64,000 nt of DNA from Nocardioides bizhenqiangii (GTDB lineage: Bacteria > Actinomycetota > Actinomycetes > Propionibacteriales > Nocardioidaceae): the NCBI RefSeq assembly GCF_034661235.1, contig NZ_CP141059.1:4029501-4093500 (forward strand). The letters are read 5' to 3'. How positions within the stretch are numbered: position 1 is the stretch's first letter; each line of letters opens with the position of its first letter. Positions 16,276 to 26,220 of this stretch are shown here, piece by piece. The position numbers and the translations under genes are program-made. Below the pieces are notes generated by a model. That model worked only from the letters and a program-made list of their open reading frames with translations, had not been told where the DNA came from and ran no database searches.

Positions 16276-16745
16276 CGGGGGGCCTCCACGTGTGGGGCGA
16301 GCGCGGCGAGCGCACGGGACGTGCGGGACTTGACCGTGCCGGGTGCGACGCCGAGCGCGGCGGCGGTGTCGCGCTCGGAGAGGTCGGCGTAGAACCGGAG
16401 GACCAGCACCTCGCGGTGCTCGGGCGAGAGCTCGGCGAGCGCCCGTCGTACGGCGATGCCGACCGCCCAACCATCAGCGTCGCTGTCGTGGTCGGCTTCG
16501 GGCAGGGTCTCGGTCGGGAGCTCGCCGTGCCAGCGCCGGGCGCGGGCGTCGGCGAGCGTGGTGACCAGCACCCGGTGCACGTAGGCATCGGGGTGGTCGG
16601 CGCGGACGACCCGGCGCCAGGAGCGGTAGCACTTCAGCAGCGCGGTCTGGACGACGTCCTCCGCGTCCGCCCGCGGGCAACCGAGCAGCACCGCGGTCCG
16701 CACCAGGCGGGTGCGGCGCGCTGCGACGTACGTCGTGAAGTCCAT
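16272..16745 (-). CDS. SigE-family RNA polymerase sigma factor
   Basis: A 157-residue ECF factor of the actinobacterial SigE family. Region 2 is MDFTTYVAARRTRLVRTAVL...ADAEDVVQTALLKCYRSW and region 4 is ALAELSPEHREVLVLRFYAD...AAALGVAPGTVKSRTSRALAAL. The start MDFTTYV at 16745 is the conserved N-terminus; 11 upstream residues in frame are not family-like. It is followed with a 4-bp overlap by a PASTA-bearing membrane protein that probably regulates it. Confidence 0.92.
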   Translation of the reverse strand: MDFTTYVAARRTRLVRTAVLLGCPRADAEDVVQTALLKCYRSWRRVVRADHPDAYVHRVLVTTLADARARRWHGELPTETLPEADHDSDADGWAVGIAVRRALAELSPEHREVLVLRFYADLSERDTAAALGVAPGTVKSRTSRALAALAPHVEAPR

Positions 16746-16829
16746 GTTGATCGGCAGGGCTCCTGGTCTCCGGGTCACCCTAGAGACCGGCGAGCCGGCC
16801 GTTATGGTTCCGCGCAGCCGCGGCGAGCT

Positions 16830-17105
16830 TCACCCCCGCTGCAGCAAGGGCATCTCGAACTCCTGGACGCTGAGCGGCGGCCCGCCCTCGATGCCCAGCT
16901 GCTGCAGCACCGGCACCATCCGTTCGGCGAAGAACCGCGCTGAGTCCTCCTTGCTCTCCCACACGTCGAGGCTGTGGACACCGCGTTCGCTGGGACCCCC
17001 TGCGTGGAGGATGAGCCCCTTGATCGGGGCGTCACCCATCGCCTCGCTGAGCTTGACGTGGGTGTCGAAGTCGACGTCGAACTCCATCAGTGTTGCGTAA
17101 GCCAT
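16830..17105 (-). CDS. Dimeric alpha/beta-barrel (ABM-like) protein
   Basis: A 91-residue protein with the layout of an antibiotic-biosynthesis-monooxygenase/EthD-like dimeric barrel: beta strand MAYATLMEFD, helix THVKLSEAMG, strand GLILHAGGPSERGVHSLDVW and helix EDSARFFAERMVPVLQQLG. Such small barrels degrade heme, quinones or aromatic compounds, or act in signalling. No catalytic residue can be fixed. It is divergent from a TetR regulator 56 bp away that may control it. Confidence 0.75.
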   Translation of the reverse strand: MAYATLMEFDVDFDTHVKLSEAMGDAPIKGLILHAGGPSERGVHSLDVWESKEDSARFFAERMVPVLQQLGIEGGPPLSVQEFEMPLLQRG

Positions 17106-17130
17106 GGTCTTGTCCGTTCGCTAGAGGATG

Positions 17131-17158
17131 ACTCTATTCATTATAGTGCTACTCTATT
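17131..17158. promoter_or_regulatory. Direct repeats in the ABM-like/TetR intergenic region
   Basis: ACTCTATT occurs at 17131-17138 and again at 17151-17158, a 20-bp spacing (two helical turns), in the 56-bp gap between divergent genes. The last copy ends 3 bp before the TetR GTG. TAGAG at 17122-17126 is an inverted partner of CTCTA. It is probably the binding region of the TetR protein. Confidence 0.5.
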
Positions 17159-17161
17159 GAT

Positions 17162-17791
17162 GTGACTGTCAAGAGGTCGTACTCCTCCGCCAAGCGCGAC
17201 GCCCAGGCCCGCGCGACCCGCCGGTCGATCCTCGACGCAGCCCGCGATCTGTTCGTCACCACCGGCTACACCGCCACGACGATCCAGGCGATCGCCGAGC
17301 GAGCGGGCGTCGCGGTCCAGACGGTGTACGCCGTGTTCGGCAACAAGCGCGAGCTGCTGCGACAACTGATCGAGAGCACGATCGCCGGCGCGGACGAACC
17401 CGTGGAGATGACAAACCGCCCAGAGGCTCAGGCCGTCGCCGCCGAGCCCGACCCCCGCCGTCGGGCAGAGTTGGACGCCGCGTTGGCCCGCTCGATCATG
17501 GAACGCGTTGCGCCGATACTGCGGGTGACGGCAGAGGCCGCGGCCTCCGATCCCGAGCTGGCAGCCATGATGCATGCGGTCAAGATGGCCCGACGTGAGG
17601 AGATGGTCACCGCGGCCGCCATGCTCGCCGGTGCCGACGGGCTGCGAACGACTCAGGAGGAGGCCGAGGCGACGCTCTACGTCCTCTACAGTCCCCACGT
17701 GGCCGACATGCTGATCGGCGACTACGGATGGTCCCCCGAGCGTTACGAGAAATGGCTGTCGCGCATGCTCCTGCAGTCCGTCATCCAGTGA
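17162..17791 (+). CDS. TetR-family transcriptional regulator
   Basis: A 209-residue TetR regulator. The HTH lies at residues about 14-60 ([20 protein letters not shown], then [26 protein letters not shown]). The C-terminal ligand domain is not recognisable; it carries a conserved-looking [24 protein letters not shown] near the end. The start is the GTG at 17162. It is divergent from a small ABM-like gene, its likely target. Its last 11 bp overlap the end of convergent treZ (17781-17791). Confidence 0.9.
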   Translation: MTVKRSYSSAKRDAQARATRRSILDAARDLFVTTGYTATTIQAIAERAGVAVQTVYAVFGNKRELLRQLIESTIAGADEPVEMTNRPEAQAVAAEPDPRRRAELDAALARSIMERVAPILRVTAEAAASDPELAAMMHAVKMARREEMVTAAAMLAGADGLRTTQEEAEATLYVLYSPHVADMLIGDYGWSPERYEKWLSRMLLQSVIQ

Positions 17792-19538
17792 CAGGACGAC
17801 GCGACGTGGTCGGCGCGCGTGACAGGACAGCCGTTCCGGACGGGAGGCGGACCGTCGTCGCCGCCGGGTCAGCGGACACCGCGGCCGTCGTGCTGAAAAG
17901 CACCTCCGATGTCTCGATCTCCCACTCCTCCTCGCCGACGTTGAGGTGGATCGCCAGCCGACCCCGCTCCAGCGTGAGCCGGCGACGGTCCTCGTCGACG
18001 GTGGCCCGGCCGAAGCTCGGGTCGGTCAGCTCGGGGTGCTCGCGGCGCAGCGCGGCCAGGCGCTGGTAGCCGGCGAGCACCTGCGCGTGGTGCCCGGCCG
18101 AGGACTCCTCCCACCGCAGGACGCTGGACTCGAAGGTCGCTGGGTCCTGGGGGTCGAGGACCTGGTCCGGGTCCCAGCCCATCCGCTCGAACTCGGCGAG
18201 CCGGCCCTCGGCGGTGGCGCTCGCGAGCTCCGGCTCCGGATGGGAGGTGAAGAACGCGAACGGCGTGCTGGCCGCCCACTCCTCGCCCTGGAAGAGCATC
18301 GGGGTGAAGGGCGACCCGAGGGTCAGCAGGGCCGCGCAAAGGAGCCGGCTCGGATCGAGATGCTCCGCGGTGCGGTCACCCCGCGCGCGGTTGCCGATCT
18401 GGTCGTGGTTCTGCGCGCACACCACGAGCCGCCAGGTGGGCATCGGGTCGGTGTCCACCGGCCGGCCGTGCTCACGGCCGCGGAAGCTGGAGTACGTGCC
18501 GTCGTGGAAGAAGCCGTCGTTGAGCACCTTCGCCAGAGAGCCCAGCGGGGCGAAGTCGGCGTAGTAGCCGGCGGTCTCGCCCGTCAGCGCGACGTGCACC
18601 GCGTGGTGGAAGTCGTCGCTCCACTGGGCGTCGAGTCCGTAGCCGCCACCCTCACGCGGCGTCACCATCCGGCTGTCGTTGAGGTCCGACTCGGCGATCA
18701 GCGTCAGCGGCCGGTTGAGGTGCGCCGACAGCGACTCGACCTCCTTCGCCAGCTCCTCCAGCAGGTGGGTGTCGGACTCGTCCGCCAGCGCGTGCACCGC
18801 GTCGAGGCGGAGGCCGTCGACGTGGTAGTCGCGCAGCCACATCAGCGCGTTGTCGAGGATGTAGCGCCGCACCTCGGCGGAGCCGTCACCGTCGAGGTTG
18901 ACCAGGTCGCCCCAGGTGTTGCGGCCGCCCTTGAGGTACGGGCCGAAGCGGGGCAGGTAGTTGCCGGACGGGCCGAAGTGGTTGTAGACGACGTCCTGGA
19001 TGACGCCGATGCCGGCGCGGTGGCAGGCGTCGACGAGTCGCTGATAGGCAGCGGGTCCGCCGTACTGCTCGTGCACGGCGGACCACAGCACGCCGTCGTA
19101 GCCCCAGTTGCACGTGCCGTTGAACGCGTTGACCGGCATCAGCTCGACGAAGCCGACGCCGAGCGAGGCCAGGTGGTCCAGCTTCTCGGCGACGCCGTCG
19201 AGGGTGCCCTCCGGGGTGAACGTCCCGACGTGCAGCTCGTAGATGGTCGCACCGGCGAGCTGGCGGCCGGTCCACGCCTGGTCGGTCCAGGCGAAGTCGC
19301 CGGGGTAGAACACCGCTGACCGCTCGTGCACCCCGTCCGGCTGGCGCCGCGTGCGCGGGTCGGGCAACGGCTTCTCGTCGTCGTCGAGCAGGTAGCCGTA
19401 GACGGTCCCGTCCGGAAGGTCGCTGAGCTCGGCCGCCGGCGCCCACCAGCCACCCTCCGACGGACTCATCGGCAGGACCTCGTCGCCGAGGCTGAGCCGG
19501 ACCCGCGACGCGCGCGGCGCCCACACCTCGAAGGTCAT
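17781..19538 (-). CDS. treZ: Malto-oligosyltrehalose trehalohydrolase
   Basis: A 585-residue GH13 enzyme that cleaves trehalose from maltooligosyl-trehalose, the last step of the TreX-TreY-TreZ route. An N-terminal CBM48-like domain ([17 protein letters not shown]) precedes the TIM barrel with nucleophile [11 protein letters not shown], acid/base LIAESDLND and [12 protein letters not shown]. The start ATG at 19538 overlaps the treY stop (ATGA) and has a GGAGGAAGC ribosome site. It is the third gene of the operon and ends in an 11-bp convergent overlap with the TetR gene. Confidence 0.95.
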   Translation of the reverse strand: MTFEVWAPRASRVRLSLGDEVLPMSPSEGGWWAPAAELSDLPDGTVYGYLLDDDEKPLPDPRTRRQPDGVHERSAVFYPGDFAWTDQAWTGRQLAGATIYELHVGTFTPEGTLDGVAEKLDHLASLGVGFVELMPVNAFNGTCNWGYDGVLWSAVHEQYGGPAAYQRLVDACHRAGIGVIQDVVYNHFGPSGNYLPRFGPYLKGGRNTWGDLVNLDGDGSAEVRRYILDNALMWLRDYHVDGLRLDAVHALADESDTHLLEELAKEVESLSAHLNRPLTLIAESDLNDSRMVTPREGGGYGLDAQWSDDFHHAVHVALTGETAGYYADFAPLGSLAKVLNDGFFHDGTYSSFRGREHGRPVDTDPMPTWRLVVCAQNHDQIGNRARGDRTAEHLDPSRLLCAALLTLGSPFTPMLFQGEEWAASTPFAFFTSHPEPELASATAEGRLAEFERMGWDPDQVLDPQDPATFESSVLRWEESSAGHHAQVLAGYQRLAALRREHPELTDPSFGRATVDEDRRRLTLERGRLAIHLNVGEEEWEIETSEVLFSTTAAVSADPAATTVRLPSGTAVLSRAPTTSRRPVTG

Positions 19539-21868
19539 GCTTCCTCCCTCACCAGCAGCGCCACCGGCAGGGTGTCGAGCAGCCCGGCGACGGCGGCATC
19601 GGCAGGGCGATTGGTCAAGACGTCCAGCCACCGTCCCGCCGGCGGCTCGAGCCGGGTGTCGCCCCAGCCGCCCGCGGCGGCGAGCCCGAGGGGCAGCCGG
19701 GTCACGACCGCGACCGCGCCACCACGGTCGAACGCGAGCACGTGCCCCGCGGCGGAGCCGGTCGCCGGCACCGGGGTGTAGCCGCCGAAGAGGTCGGGAC
19801 GGTCGCGCCGTAGCCGCAGTGCATGGCGGACGACGTGCAGCTTGGCCAGCCCCGGGTCGTCGAGGCCCGTCGGTCGCGCGGGTGGGATCGCGTCCGACAA
19901 CAGGGACGCGCGGAGCTCGAAGTCGACGGGCCGGCGGTTGTCCGGGTCGACCAGGCTCCGCTCCCACAGCTCGCTGCCCTGGTAGACGTCGGGGACGCCG
20001 GGGATCGTGAGGCTCAGCACCTTGGCCGAGAGCGCGTTGCTCCACCCCGGGCCGGCCAGCCGCTCCGCGGCGGCCTCGACGATCGACCGCACGGCGGTGT
20101 CGTCGTACGCAGCGTCGACCAGGGCGTGCACGGCCTTCTCGTACGTCGGGTCGGGATCGGTCCACGACGTCCGGTCGCCGGCCTCCCGCATCGCCTTCTC
20201 GGCGTAGGCGTGCAGCCGGTCGCGCGAGAGCGGCCAGGCACCGAGCGCGGCCTGCCAAAGCAGGTTGGCGAACCCGGGGTCCGGCGCCGGCGCCACGGCG
20301 AGCAGTGCCTCGACGGTCTCCGACCACCACGCCGGGTCTTCCGCGAGCACCGCGATCCGGGCGCGGACGTCCTCGCTCCGCTTGGTGTCGTGCGTGCTGA
20401 GCGTGGTCATCGCCGCCGGTGTGCGCTCCTGCCGGCGCGCCATCGCCGCGTGGAAGTCGACCGGCGCCAGCGCGAAGTGGTCGGGGTCGGCGCCGACCTC
20501 GTTGAGCGAGGTCAGCCGGCTCCACCGGTAGAACGCGCGGTCCTCGACACCCTTGGCCATCACCATGCCGCTGGTCTGCTGGAACCGCAGCGACGGGGCC
20601 CGCACCCGGTCCTCCAGCAGCGGCAGCACCTGGTCGAGTGCCGTGCCCAGGTCGGGCCGGTCCCGGCGCACCACATCGGCCGCACCTGTCAGGACCTCGT
20701 GCCCGTCGGGCAGGTAGCTCCGATAGACGGGGAACGCCGCGAACAGCTCGACCAGCGCCCCTTCGACATCGGCCCGCCACGCCTGGGCGGGCTCGATGTC
20801 GAGCTCGCGCGCCAGCTCACGGGCGATGCGGCGTACCTCCGCGTTGAGGATCGTCTCCGTGACCTGCCGCTTGTTGTCGCGGACGAGCTCCGGCCAGGGT
20901 GGCACGCCGCCGCGCAGCCGGTCGTCCAGGTCACCGAGCGCCGTCTCGCCGGCGGGATCGACCAGCGCCCGGTCGATGAGCGCCAGCGCGTCGTAACCCG
21001 TCGTGCCCGCGGTCTGCCAGCGCTGCGGGAGCTCCTCCCCCGGCTCGAGGATCTTCTCGACCACCACCCAGGCCGAGCCCGTGAGTCCGGCCAGGTCGTC
21101 GAGGTACGCCGCCGGGTGGCGCAGGCCGTCCGGGTGGTCGACCCGCAGGCCGTCGACGAGGCCCTCGCGGAACCAGCGGCCGATCTCCGCGTGGGTCGCC
21201 TCGAAGACGTCGCGGTCCTCGATGCGTACGCCGGCGAGGGTGTTGACCGCGAAGAACCGTCGGTAGTTGAGGTGCTGGTCGGCCGCCCGCCAGCCCACCA
21301 GCCGGTAGTGCTGGCGGTCGTGGACGACCCGGGGGTCGTCGGTGTCGCCGTCGCTGCCGGGCGCCAGGGGGAACCGGTGGTCGTGGTAGCCGAGCATGCC
21401 GTCGATGACGTGCAGGTTGCCGATCGGGCCGTTCGGTTCCGCCAGGTCGTCGTCGCCGACCACCGGGACCAGCACCTTGCCGCCACCGGCCGCCCAGTCG
21501 ACGTCGAAGAACGTCGCGAACCGCGAGTCGCGGCCGTGCTGCAGGAGGTCCCACCACCACCCGTTGGTCGCCGGGCTCTGAATCCCGACGTGGTTGGGCA
21601 CGATGTCGACGACGATGCCGATGCCGCGCCGGTGCGCCTCCGCCGACAGTCGCTCGAGAGCCTCCGGTCCGCCGCGGGCGGGATCGATCCGGCCCGGGTC
21701 GACGACGTCGTAACCGTGCGTGCTGCCGGGGTGTGCCTCGAGCAGCGGGGACAGGTAGAGCCAGCCCACCCCGAGCTCGTCCAGGTACGGCAGCACCGCG
21801 AGCGCGGCGTCCAGGTCGAAGTCCTCGGTGATCTGCAGCCGGTAGGTGCTGCTCGGCACCGAGGTCAT
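19535..21868 (-). CDS. treY: Malto-oligosyltrehalose synthase
   Basis: A 777-residue GH13 enzyme that converts the reducing end of a maltodextrin into an alpha,alpha-1,1 trehalose unit. Markers are [20 protein letters not shown] at the N-terminus, [13 protein letters not shown], nucleophile [11 protein letters not shown], acid/base [11 protein letters not shown] and [14 protein letters not shown]. The length is typical. The ATG at 21868 overlaps the treX stop, and its own stop overlaps treZ, so the three genes are translationally coupled. Confidence 0.95.
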   Translation of the reverse strand: MTSVPSSTYRLQITEDFDLDAALAVLPYLDELGVGWLYLSPLLEAHPGSTHGYDVVDPGRIDPARGGPEALERLSAEAHRRGIGIVVDIVPNHVGIQSPATNGWWWDLLQHGRDSRFATFFDVDWAAGGGKVLVPVVGDDDLAEPNGPIGNLHVIDGMLGYHDHRFPLAPGSDGDTDDPRVVHDRQHYRLVGWRAADQHLNYRRFFAVNTLAGVRIEDRDVFEATHAEIGRWFREGLVDGLRVDHPDGLRHPAAYLDDLAGLTGSAWVVVEKILEPGEELPQRWQTAGTTGYDALALIDRALVDPAGETALGDLDDRLRGGVPPWPELVRDNKRQVTETILNAEVRRIARELARELDIEPAQAWRADVEGALVELFAAFPVYRSYLPDGHEVLTGAADVVRRDRPDLGTALDQVLPLLEDRVRAPSLRFQQTSGMVMAKGVEDRAFYRWSRLTSLNEVGADPDHFALAPVDFHAAMARRQERTPAAMTTLSTHDTKRSEDVRARIAVLAEDPAWWSETVEALLAVAPAPDPGFANLLWQAALGAWPLSRDRLHAYAEKAMREAGDRTSWTDPDPTYEKAVHALVDAAYDDTAVRSIVEAAAERLAGPGWSNALSAKVLSLTIPGVPDVYQGSELWERSLVDPDNRRPVDFELRASLLSDAIPPARPTGLDDPGLAKLHVVRHALRLRRDRPDLFGGYTPVPATGSAAGHVLAFDRGGAVAVVTRLPLGLAAAGGWGDTRLEPPAGRWLDVLTNRPADAAVAGLLDTLPVALLVREEA

Positions 21869-24042
21869 GCGTCGGCCGTCATGGATGCCACGGACGCGGC
21901 CGGGCTGACGTCGACCGCGGCGGGCTGCGCGTGCCACTGCCGCAGCACGACGACGCTTCGGTACGGGAGGTCGAACGTGGTGCCGGCGGCGAGCGCCTGG
22001 TCGGTGTCGCACTCGCCGGTCGTGTCGAGCACGACCTGCCAGCTGGCGGCGTACTCAGCATCCGGCAACGTCAGGGACACGGCGTCACCGCCGTTGAAGA
22101 GGATCAGGAAGTGGTCGTCCTTGATCGGCTGGCCGCGCCGGTCGCGACCGGCGATCCCGTCGCCGTTCAGGTACATGCCGAGCGCGCGCTGGCCGCCGGT
22201 CCAGTCCCCGTCCACCATCGGCCGTCCGTCCGGGTGCAGCCAGACGATGTCGTTGAGGCGCTCCCCCTCGCCGGTGCGGACGGACTTGCCGGTGAAGAAC
22301 CGCTGGCGTCGCAGGGACGGGTGCTCGTGCCGCAGCCGGGTGAGCTCGGCGACGAACTCGTTGAGAGGGGAGTCGACGCGGTCCCAGTCGATCCAGCTCA
22401 GCGATGAGTCCTGCGCGTAGGTGTTGTTGTTGCCCTCCTGGGTGCGGCCGAGCTCGTCGCCGTGCAGCACCATCGGGACCCCTTGGCTGAGCAGCAGGGT
22501 GGCGAGCAGGTTGCGCTGGTCGCGGGCGCGGGCGCTGTTGACGTCGTCCTTGTCGGTCGGGCCCTCGACGCCGTGGTTCCAGGACCGGTTGTCGTCGGCG
22601 CCGTCGCGGCCGTCCTCGCCGTTGGCCTCGTTGTGCTTGTGCTCGTAGGACACCAGGTCCCGCAGGGTGAAGCCGTCGTGGGCGGTGACGAAGTTGATGC
22701 TCGCCACCGGACGGCGACCGGAGTGCTCGTAGAGGTCGGACGAGCCGGCCAGCCGGCTGGCGAACTCACCCAGGTTGGGCTCGCCGCGCCAGAAGTCGCG
22801 GACCGTGTCGCGGTAGGCGCCGTTCCACTCGGTCCACTGCGGCGGGAAGTTGCCGACCTGGTAGCCGCCAGGGCCGACGTCCCACGGCTCGGCGATCAGC
22901 TTCACCTGGCTGACCACGGGGTCCTGCTGCACCAGCTCGAAGAACGTCGAGAGCCGGTCGACGTCGTAGAACTCCCGGGCCAGAGCCGAGGCGAGGTCGA
23001 ACCGGAAGCCGTCGACGTGCATCTCGGTCACCCAGTAGCGCAGCGAGTCCATGATCAGCTGGAGCGAGTGGGGGCTGCCGGCGTTGAGGGAGTTCCCGGT
23101 GCCCGTGTAGTCCATGTAGTACTGGCGGTCGTCGTCGACGAGGCGGTAGTACGCGGGGTTGTCGATGCCCTTGAAGCTCAGGGTCGGGCCGAGGTGGTTG
23201 CCCTCCGCGGTGTGGTTGTAGACGACGTCGAGGATCACCTCGATGCCGGCCTGGTGGAAGGACTTCACCATCGACTTGAACTCCTGGACCTGCTGACCGG
23301 GCACGCCGACGTGGCCGGCGTACCCGTCGTGCGGCGCGAAGAACCCGATGGTGTTGTAGCCCCAGTAGTTGCGCAGGCCTCGCTTCAGCAGCACGTCGTC
23401 GTGCACGAACTGGTGCACCGGCATCAGCTCGATCGCGGTGACGCCGAGCTTCTGCAGGTGCTCGATGACGGGCTCCTGCACGAGGCCGGCGTACGTCCCC
23501 CGCAGGTTCTCGGGCACGTCGGGGTGGGTCGCCGTCATCCCCTTGACGTGCGCCTCGTAGATCACCGTCTCGGCGTACGGCGTGCGCAGGGTCCGGTCGC
23601 CCTCCCAGTCGAAGTAGGGATTGATCACCACGCCGAGCATGGTGCGGTCGAGGGAGTCGGCGTCGTTGCGGCTGCCGGGCTCGTCGAAGTCGTAGCCGAA
23701 CAGGGACTGGTCCCAGTCGATCTCACCGCGGGTCGCCTTCGCGTAGGGGTCGAGCAGCAGCTTGTTCGGATTGCAGCGCAGGCCCTGCGCGGGGTCCCAC
23801 GGGCCGTGCACCCGGTAGCCGTAGCACTGGCCGGGCTGGACCTCGGGCAGGTAGCCGTGCCAGACGTAGGCGTCGACCTCGGTGAGGTCGACCCGCGCCT
23901 CCGTCCGTCGGCCGGAGTCGTCCACGTCCACCAGGCACAGCTCGACCCGCTCGGCGACCTCGCTGAACAGGGCGAAATTGGTGCCGCTGCCATCGAACGT
24001 CGCGCCGAGCGGGTACGCCGACCCGGGCCAGGTCTCCACCAC
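21865..24042 (-). CDS. treX: Glycogen debranching enzyme TreX/GlgX
   Basis: A 725-residue GH13 isoamylase-type debranching enzyme that releases maltodextrins from glycogen for TreY. The N-terminal CBM48 begins WPGSAYPLGATFDGSGTNFA. The barrel shows VILDVVYNHTAEGN, nucleophile DGFRFDLASAL, acid/base LIAEPWDVG, and TAHDGFTLRDLVSYEHKHN. It is the first gene of the treX-treY-treZ operon. The start is uncertain: GTG at 24042 lies about 9 nt after the GGAGGG ribosome site, while TTG at 24048 is only about 3 nt from it, so GTG was chosen. Confidence 0.94.
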   Translation of the reverse strand: MVETWPGSAYPLGATFDGSGTNFALFSEVAERVELCLVDVDDSGRRTEARVDLTEVDAYVWHGYLPEVQPGQCYGYRVHGPWDPAQGLRCNPNKLLLDPYAKATRGEIDWDQSLFGYDFDEPGSRNDADSLDRTMLGVVINPYFDWEGDRTLRTPYAETVIYEAHVKGMTATHPDVPENLRGTYAGLVQEPVIEHLQKLGVTAIELMPVHQFVHDDVLLKRGLRNYWGYNTIGFFAPHDGYAGHVGVPGQQVQEFKSMVKSFHQAGIEVILDVVYNHTAEGNHLGPTLSFKGIDNPAYYRLVDDDRQYYMDYTGTGNSLNAGSPHSLQLIMDSLRYWVTEMHVDGFRFDLASALAREFYDVDRLSTFFELVQQDPVVSQVKLIAEPWDVGPGGYQVGNFPPQWTEWNGAYRDTVRDFWRGEPNLGEFASRLAGSSDLYEHSGRRPVASINFVTAHDGFTLRDLVSYEHKHNEANGEDGRDGADDNRSWNHGVEGPTDKDDVNSARARDQRNLLATLLLSQGVPMVLHGDELGRTQEGNNNTYAQDSSLSWIDWDRVDSPLNEFVAELTRLRHEHPSLRRQRFFTGKSVRTGEGERLNDIVWLHPDGRPMVDGDWTGGQRALGMYLNGDGIAGRDRRGQPIKDDHFLILFNGGDAVSLTLPDAEYAASWQVVLDTTGECDTDQALAAGTTFDLPYRSVVVLRQWHAQPAAVDVSPAASVASMTADA

Positions 24043-24205
24043 GATCAAGCACCCTCCCTACGCGCCAGGACGCTCGCCCGACGTCGCATGCACCCATTAC
24101 CCCAAACCGATCTCTTGGTCCCTGCGTCGGGGGGTGTGCTGGGGCACATGCCCGCGCGCCACCTGGGTACCGGACCGGTGAACGGAACCACCCGAGGAGG
24201 CAGTG

Positions 24206-24427
24206 ATGCCCAGCAAGTCGGCGAACGTCAAGAACGAGAAGCGGTACGAGGCGTTGAAGGACAAGGGCATGTCGAAGCAGCGTGCCGCGAAGATCGCCAA
24301 CGCCAAGGACTCCTCCAAGCACGGCGGTCAGCAGTCCGGCAAGGGCGGCAACAGCAGCCAGGGCGGCACCACCGCCCAGAAGAAGAAGGCCGGGCGCAAG
24401 GGCGGGAAGGCGAGCAGCAGCTCATAG
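24206..24427 (+). CDS. DUF7218-like small basic protein
   Basis: A 73-residue lysine-rich protein: MPSKSANVKNEKRYEALKDK, then GMSKQRAAKIANAKDSSKHGG, then a Gly/Ser/Lys-rich disordered tail. The YEALKxKGMSKxRAAKIAN core is the DUF7218 signature of small actinobacterial proteins of unknown function; the basic character suggests nucleic-acid binding. GAGGAGG precedes the ATG at 24206 by 7 nt. It is divergent from treX and convergent with the DUF885 gene. Confidence 0.85.
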   Translation: MPSKSANVKNEKRYEALKDKGMSKQRAAKIANAKDSSKHGGQQSGKGGNSSQGGTTAQKKKAGRKGGKASSSS

Positions 24428-24438
24428 CCGCCGTACCG

Positions 24439-26091
24439 TCAGGTGAGGCGCCTCGCGACGTGGTCGGCCAGCACGGAGAGGGGCAGCGCCCCTGAGCCGA
24501 GCACGGCGTCGTGGAAGGCCTTGATGTCGAACCGCTCGCCCTGGCGCTGTTGAGCGGCGTCGCGGATCCGGAGCATCTCGAGCCGGCCGATCATGTAGGA
24601 GAGCGCCTGCCCTGGGGTCACGGCGTACCGGTCGATCTCGGCGGTGGCGTGGCCCACGGACTTCTCCGAGTTGGCCAGCAGGTAGTCGATCGCCTGCTGC
24701 CGGGTCCAGCCCAGCGCGTGCATCCCGGTGTCGACGACGAGCCGGCAGGCGCGCATCGAGTCGGCGGCCAGCATGCCCATCCGGTCGAGCGGTGAGCCGT
24801 AGAGGCCCATCTCGTCGGCCAGCCGCTCCGTGTAGAGGCCCCAGCCCTCGCTGTAGGCCGTGACGAACGCGGTCTTGCGGAAGTCGGGGAGATCCTCGAG
24901 CTCCTGCGCGATCGCGATCTGGAGGTGATGCCCGGGGATGCCCTCGTGGTAGGAGGTGGACTCGATCTCGTAGCGGCCCCATCCCTCGGGGTCCGAGACG
25001 TTCATGAAGAAGACCCCGCCCCGGCTGCCGTCCATCGCGGGCCGGAAGTAGTAGGCGATCGCACCGCTCGTGGTCGGCTCGACCTCGCAGTCGGACTGCG
25101 GCAGCCGGCCGAACCAGTCGCCCATCACGCCCCGCGCCTTGGCCATCGCGGCCTTCGACGCCTCGACGATGTCGTCGGCGCTGGTGTGGTGCAGCGCAGG
25201 GTCGTCGCGCAGCGCCGCCAGGATGGCGGGCACGTCATCGGTGCCGACGACCGCAGGCCCGAGCTCGGCGTACTGCCGCTCCAGCTCGGCCACCTGCTCG
25301 AGCCCGATCTCGTGGATCTCCTGCGGTGTCAGGTCGGTGGTCGTGTAGTAGCGGGTGAGCGTTGCGTACGCCTCCTCACCGCCGGGCACGTGCAGCAGCC
25401 CGACCTGCTCGTCCTCGCGGGCGACCGGCATCACCTCGTTGTGGAGCACGGCGCGGTACGTCGCCAGCGCGGGGCGGACGTCGTCCTCGACCACCTTCTG
25501 CAGGCTCGCGACCAGCGCGTCGCGGTCGACGCCGTCGGGGGTGGCCGCGATGCCGAGCAGCCGGTCCTCCTCCAGCGGCGTGGTGAGCCACTCGTCGAGC
25601 TGCTGGATCGTGTCCGCGGCAGCGAACGCCGCCGGGGTCCGGCCGGCCGCGACGCCGTCACGGTGTCGGTCCGCGAGGTCGGAGAAGTACGTCGCCACGG
25701 CGCGCAGCTTGTCGACCATCGCGTCCGCCACCTCCGGCGTCGGGATCGACAGCTTCGGCAGGTACATCCCGAGCGACGCCTGCGCCCCGAAGATGGGGTT
25801 GGCGCCGTACTCGGCGGAGCGGAGCGCGCCGAGCTCCGCCGTCGACGTCGCGTCCCACACCAGCATCGCCCGCGACAGCCGCTCCTGCTCCTCGAGCCCG
25901 TCATCGTCGATCGCCTCCGCCCGTTCGGCGAACTGGCGCGCCTCCGCGACGGCCGCCTCCTCGCCCGCGGCGCTCACGTCGGTGTAGGACCCCGCGACGG
26001 AGTACTCCCCCGACATGTGGGCCCACAGGGGGTTCTGGCGGTAGCGGAACTGCTGGTACTCCTCGGCGAGGCTCGCAATGTCGTCGGTCAC
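24439..26091 (-). CDS. DUF885 metallohydrolase
   Basis: A 550-residue DUF885 protein, a zinc-metallopeptidase-like family. The motif HEGIPGHHLQ (an HExxxH-type metal site) lies about three quarters along, with a downstream YSEGWGLYTERLADEMG carrying the third ligand Glu. No signal peptide is present, so it is probably a cytoplasmic peptidase. Residues are helix-rich throughout, as in the family. The start ATG lies at 26091. It stands alone between a small basic protein gene and the repeat-flanked AbiEi-like gene. Confidence 0.9.
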   Translation of the reverse strand: MTDDIASLAEEYQQFRYRQNPLWAHMSGEYSVAGSYTDVSAAGEEAAVAEARQFAERAEAIDDDGLEEQERLSRAMLVWDATSTAELGALRSAEYGANPIFGAQASLGMYLPKLSIPTPEVADAMVDKLRAVATYFSDLADRHRDGVAAGRTPAAFAAADTIQQLDEWLTTPLEEDRLLGIAATPDGVDRDALVASLQKVVEDDVRPALATYRAVLHNEVMPVAREDEQVGLLHVPGGEEAYATLTRYYTTTDLTPQEIHEIGLEQVAELERQYAELGPAVVGTDDVPAILAALRDDPALHHTSADDIVEASKAAMAKARGVMGDWFGRLPQSDCEVEPTTSGAIAYYFRPAMDGSRGGVFFMNVSDPEGWGRYEIESTSYHEGIPGHHLQIAIAQELEDLPDFRKTAFVTAYSEGWGLYTERLADEMGLYGSPLDRMGMLAADSMRACRLVVDTGMHALGWTRQQAIDYLLANSEKSVGHATAEIDRYAVTPGQALSYMIGRLEMLRIRDAAQQRQGERFDIKAFHDAVLGSGALPLSVLADHVARRLT

Positions 26092-26109
26092 GCGCTATTC
26101 CTACCGGAC

Positions 26110-26158
26110 ATCGGCGGGGATCGGATCAAGCAGGTTGATCGGATCGGCGCCGATGACG
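26110..26158. repeat. Left direct repeat flanking the AbiEi-like gene
   Basis: A 49-bp sequence starting ATCGGCGGGGATCGGATCAA and ending GATCGGCGCCGATGACG. A near-identical copy in the same orientation lies at 27182-27229; the two differ by three substitutions and one base gap. It is 18 bp from the DUF885 start. Confidence 0.9.
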
Positions 26159-26220
26159 CTGTCCACAGGTCGGGGATTCGCAGGTGTGGCGCCTGTCCAC
26201 GCCCGGGCATCTGCTGCGGG

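Noticed and set aside
19539..20780. Extension of treZ to 20780
   Set aside because: That part lies inside treY in another frame; the TreZ start with a good ribosome site and ATGA overlap is at 19538.
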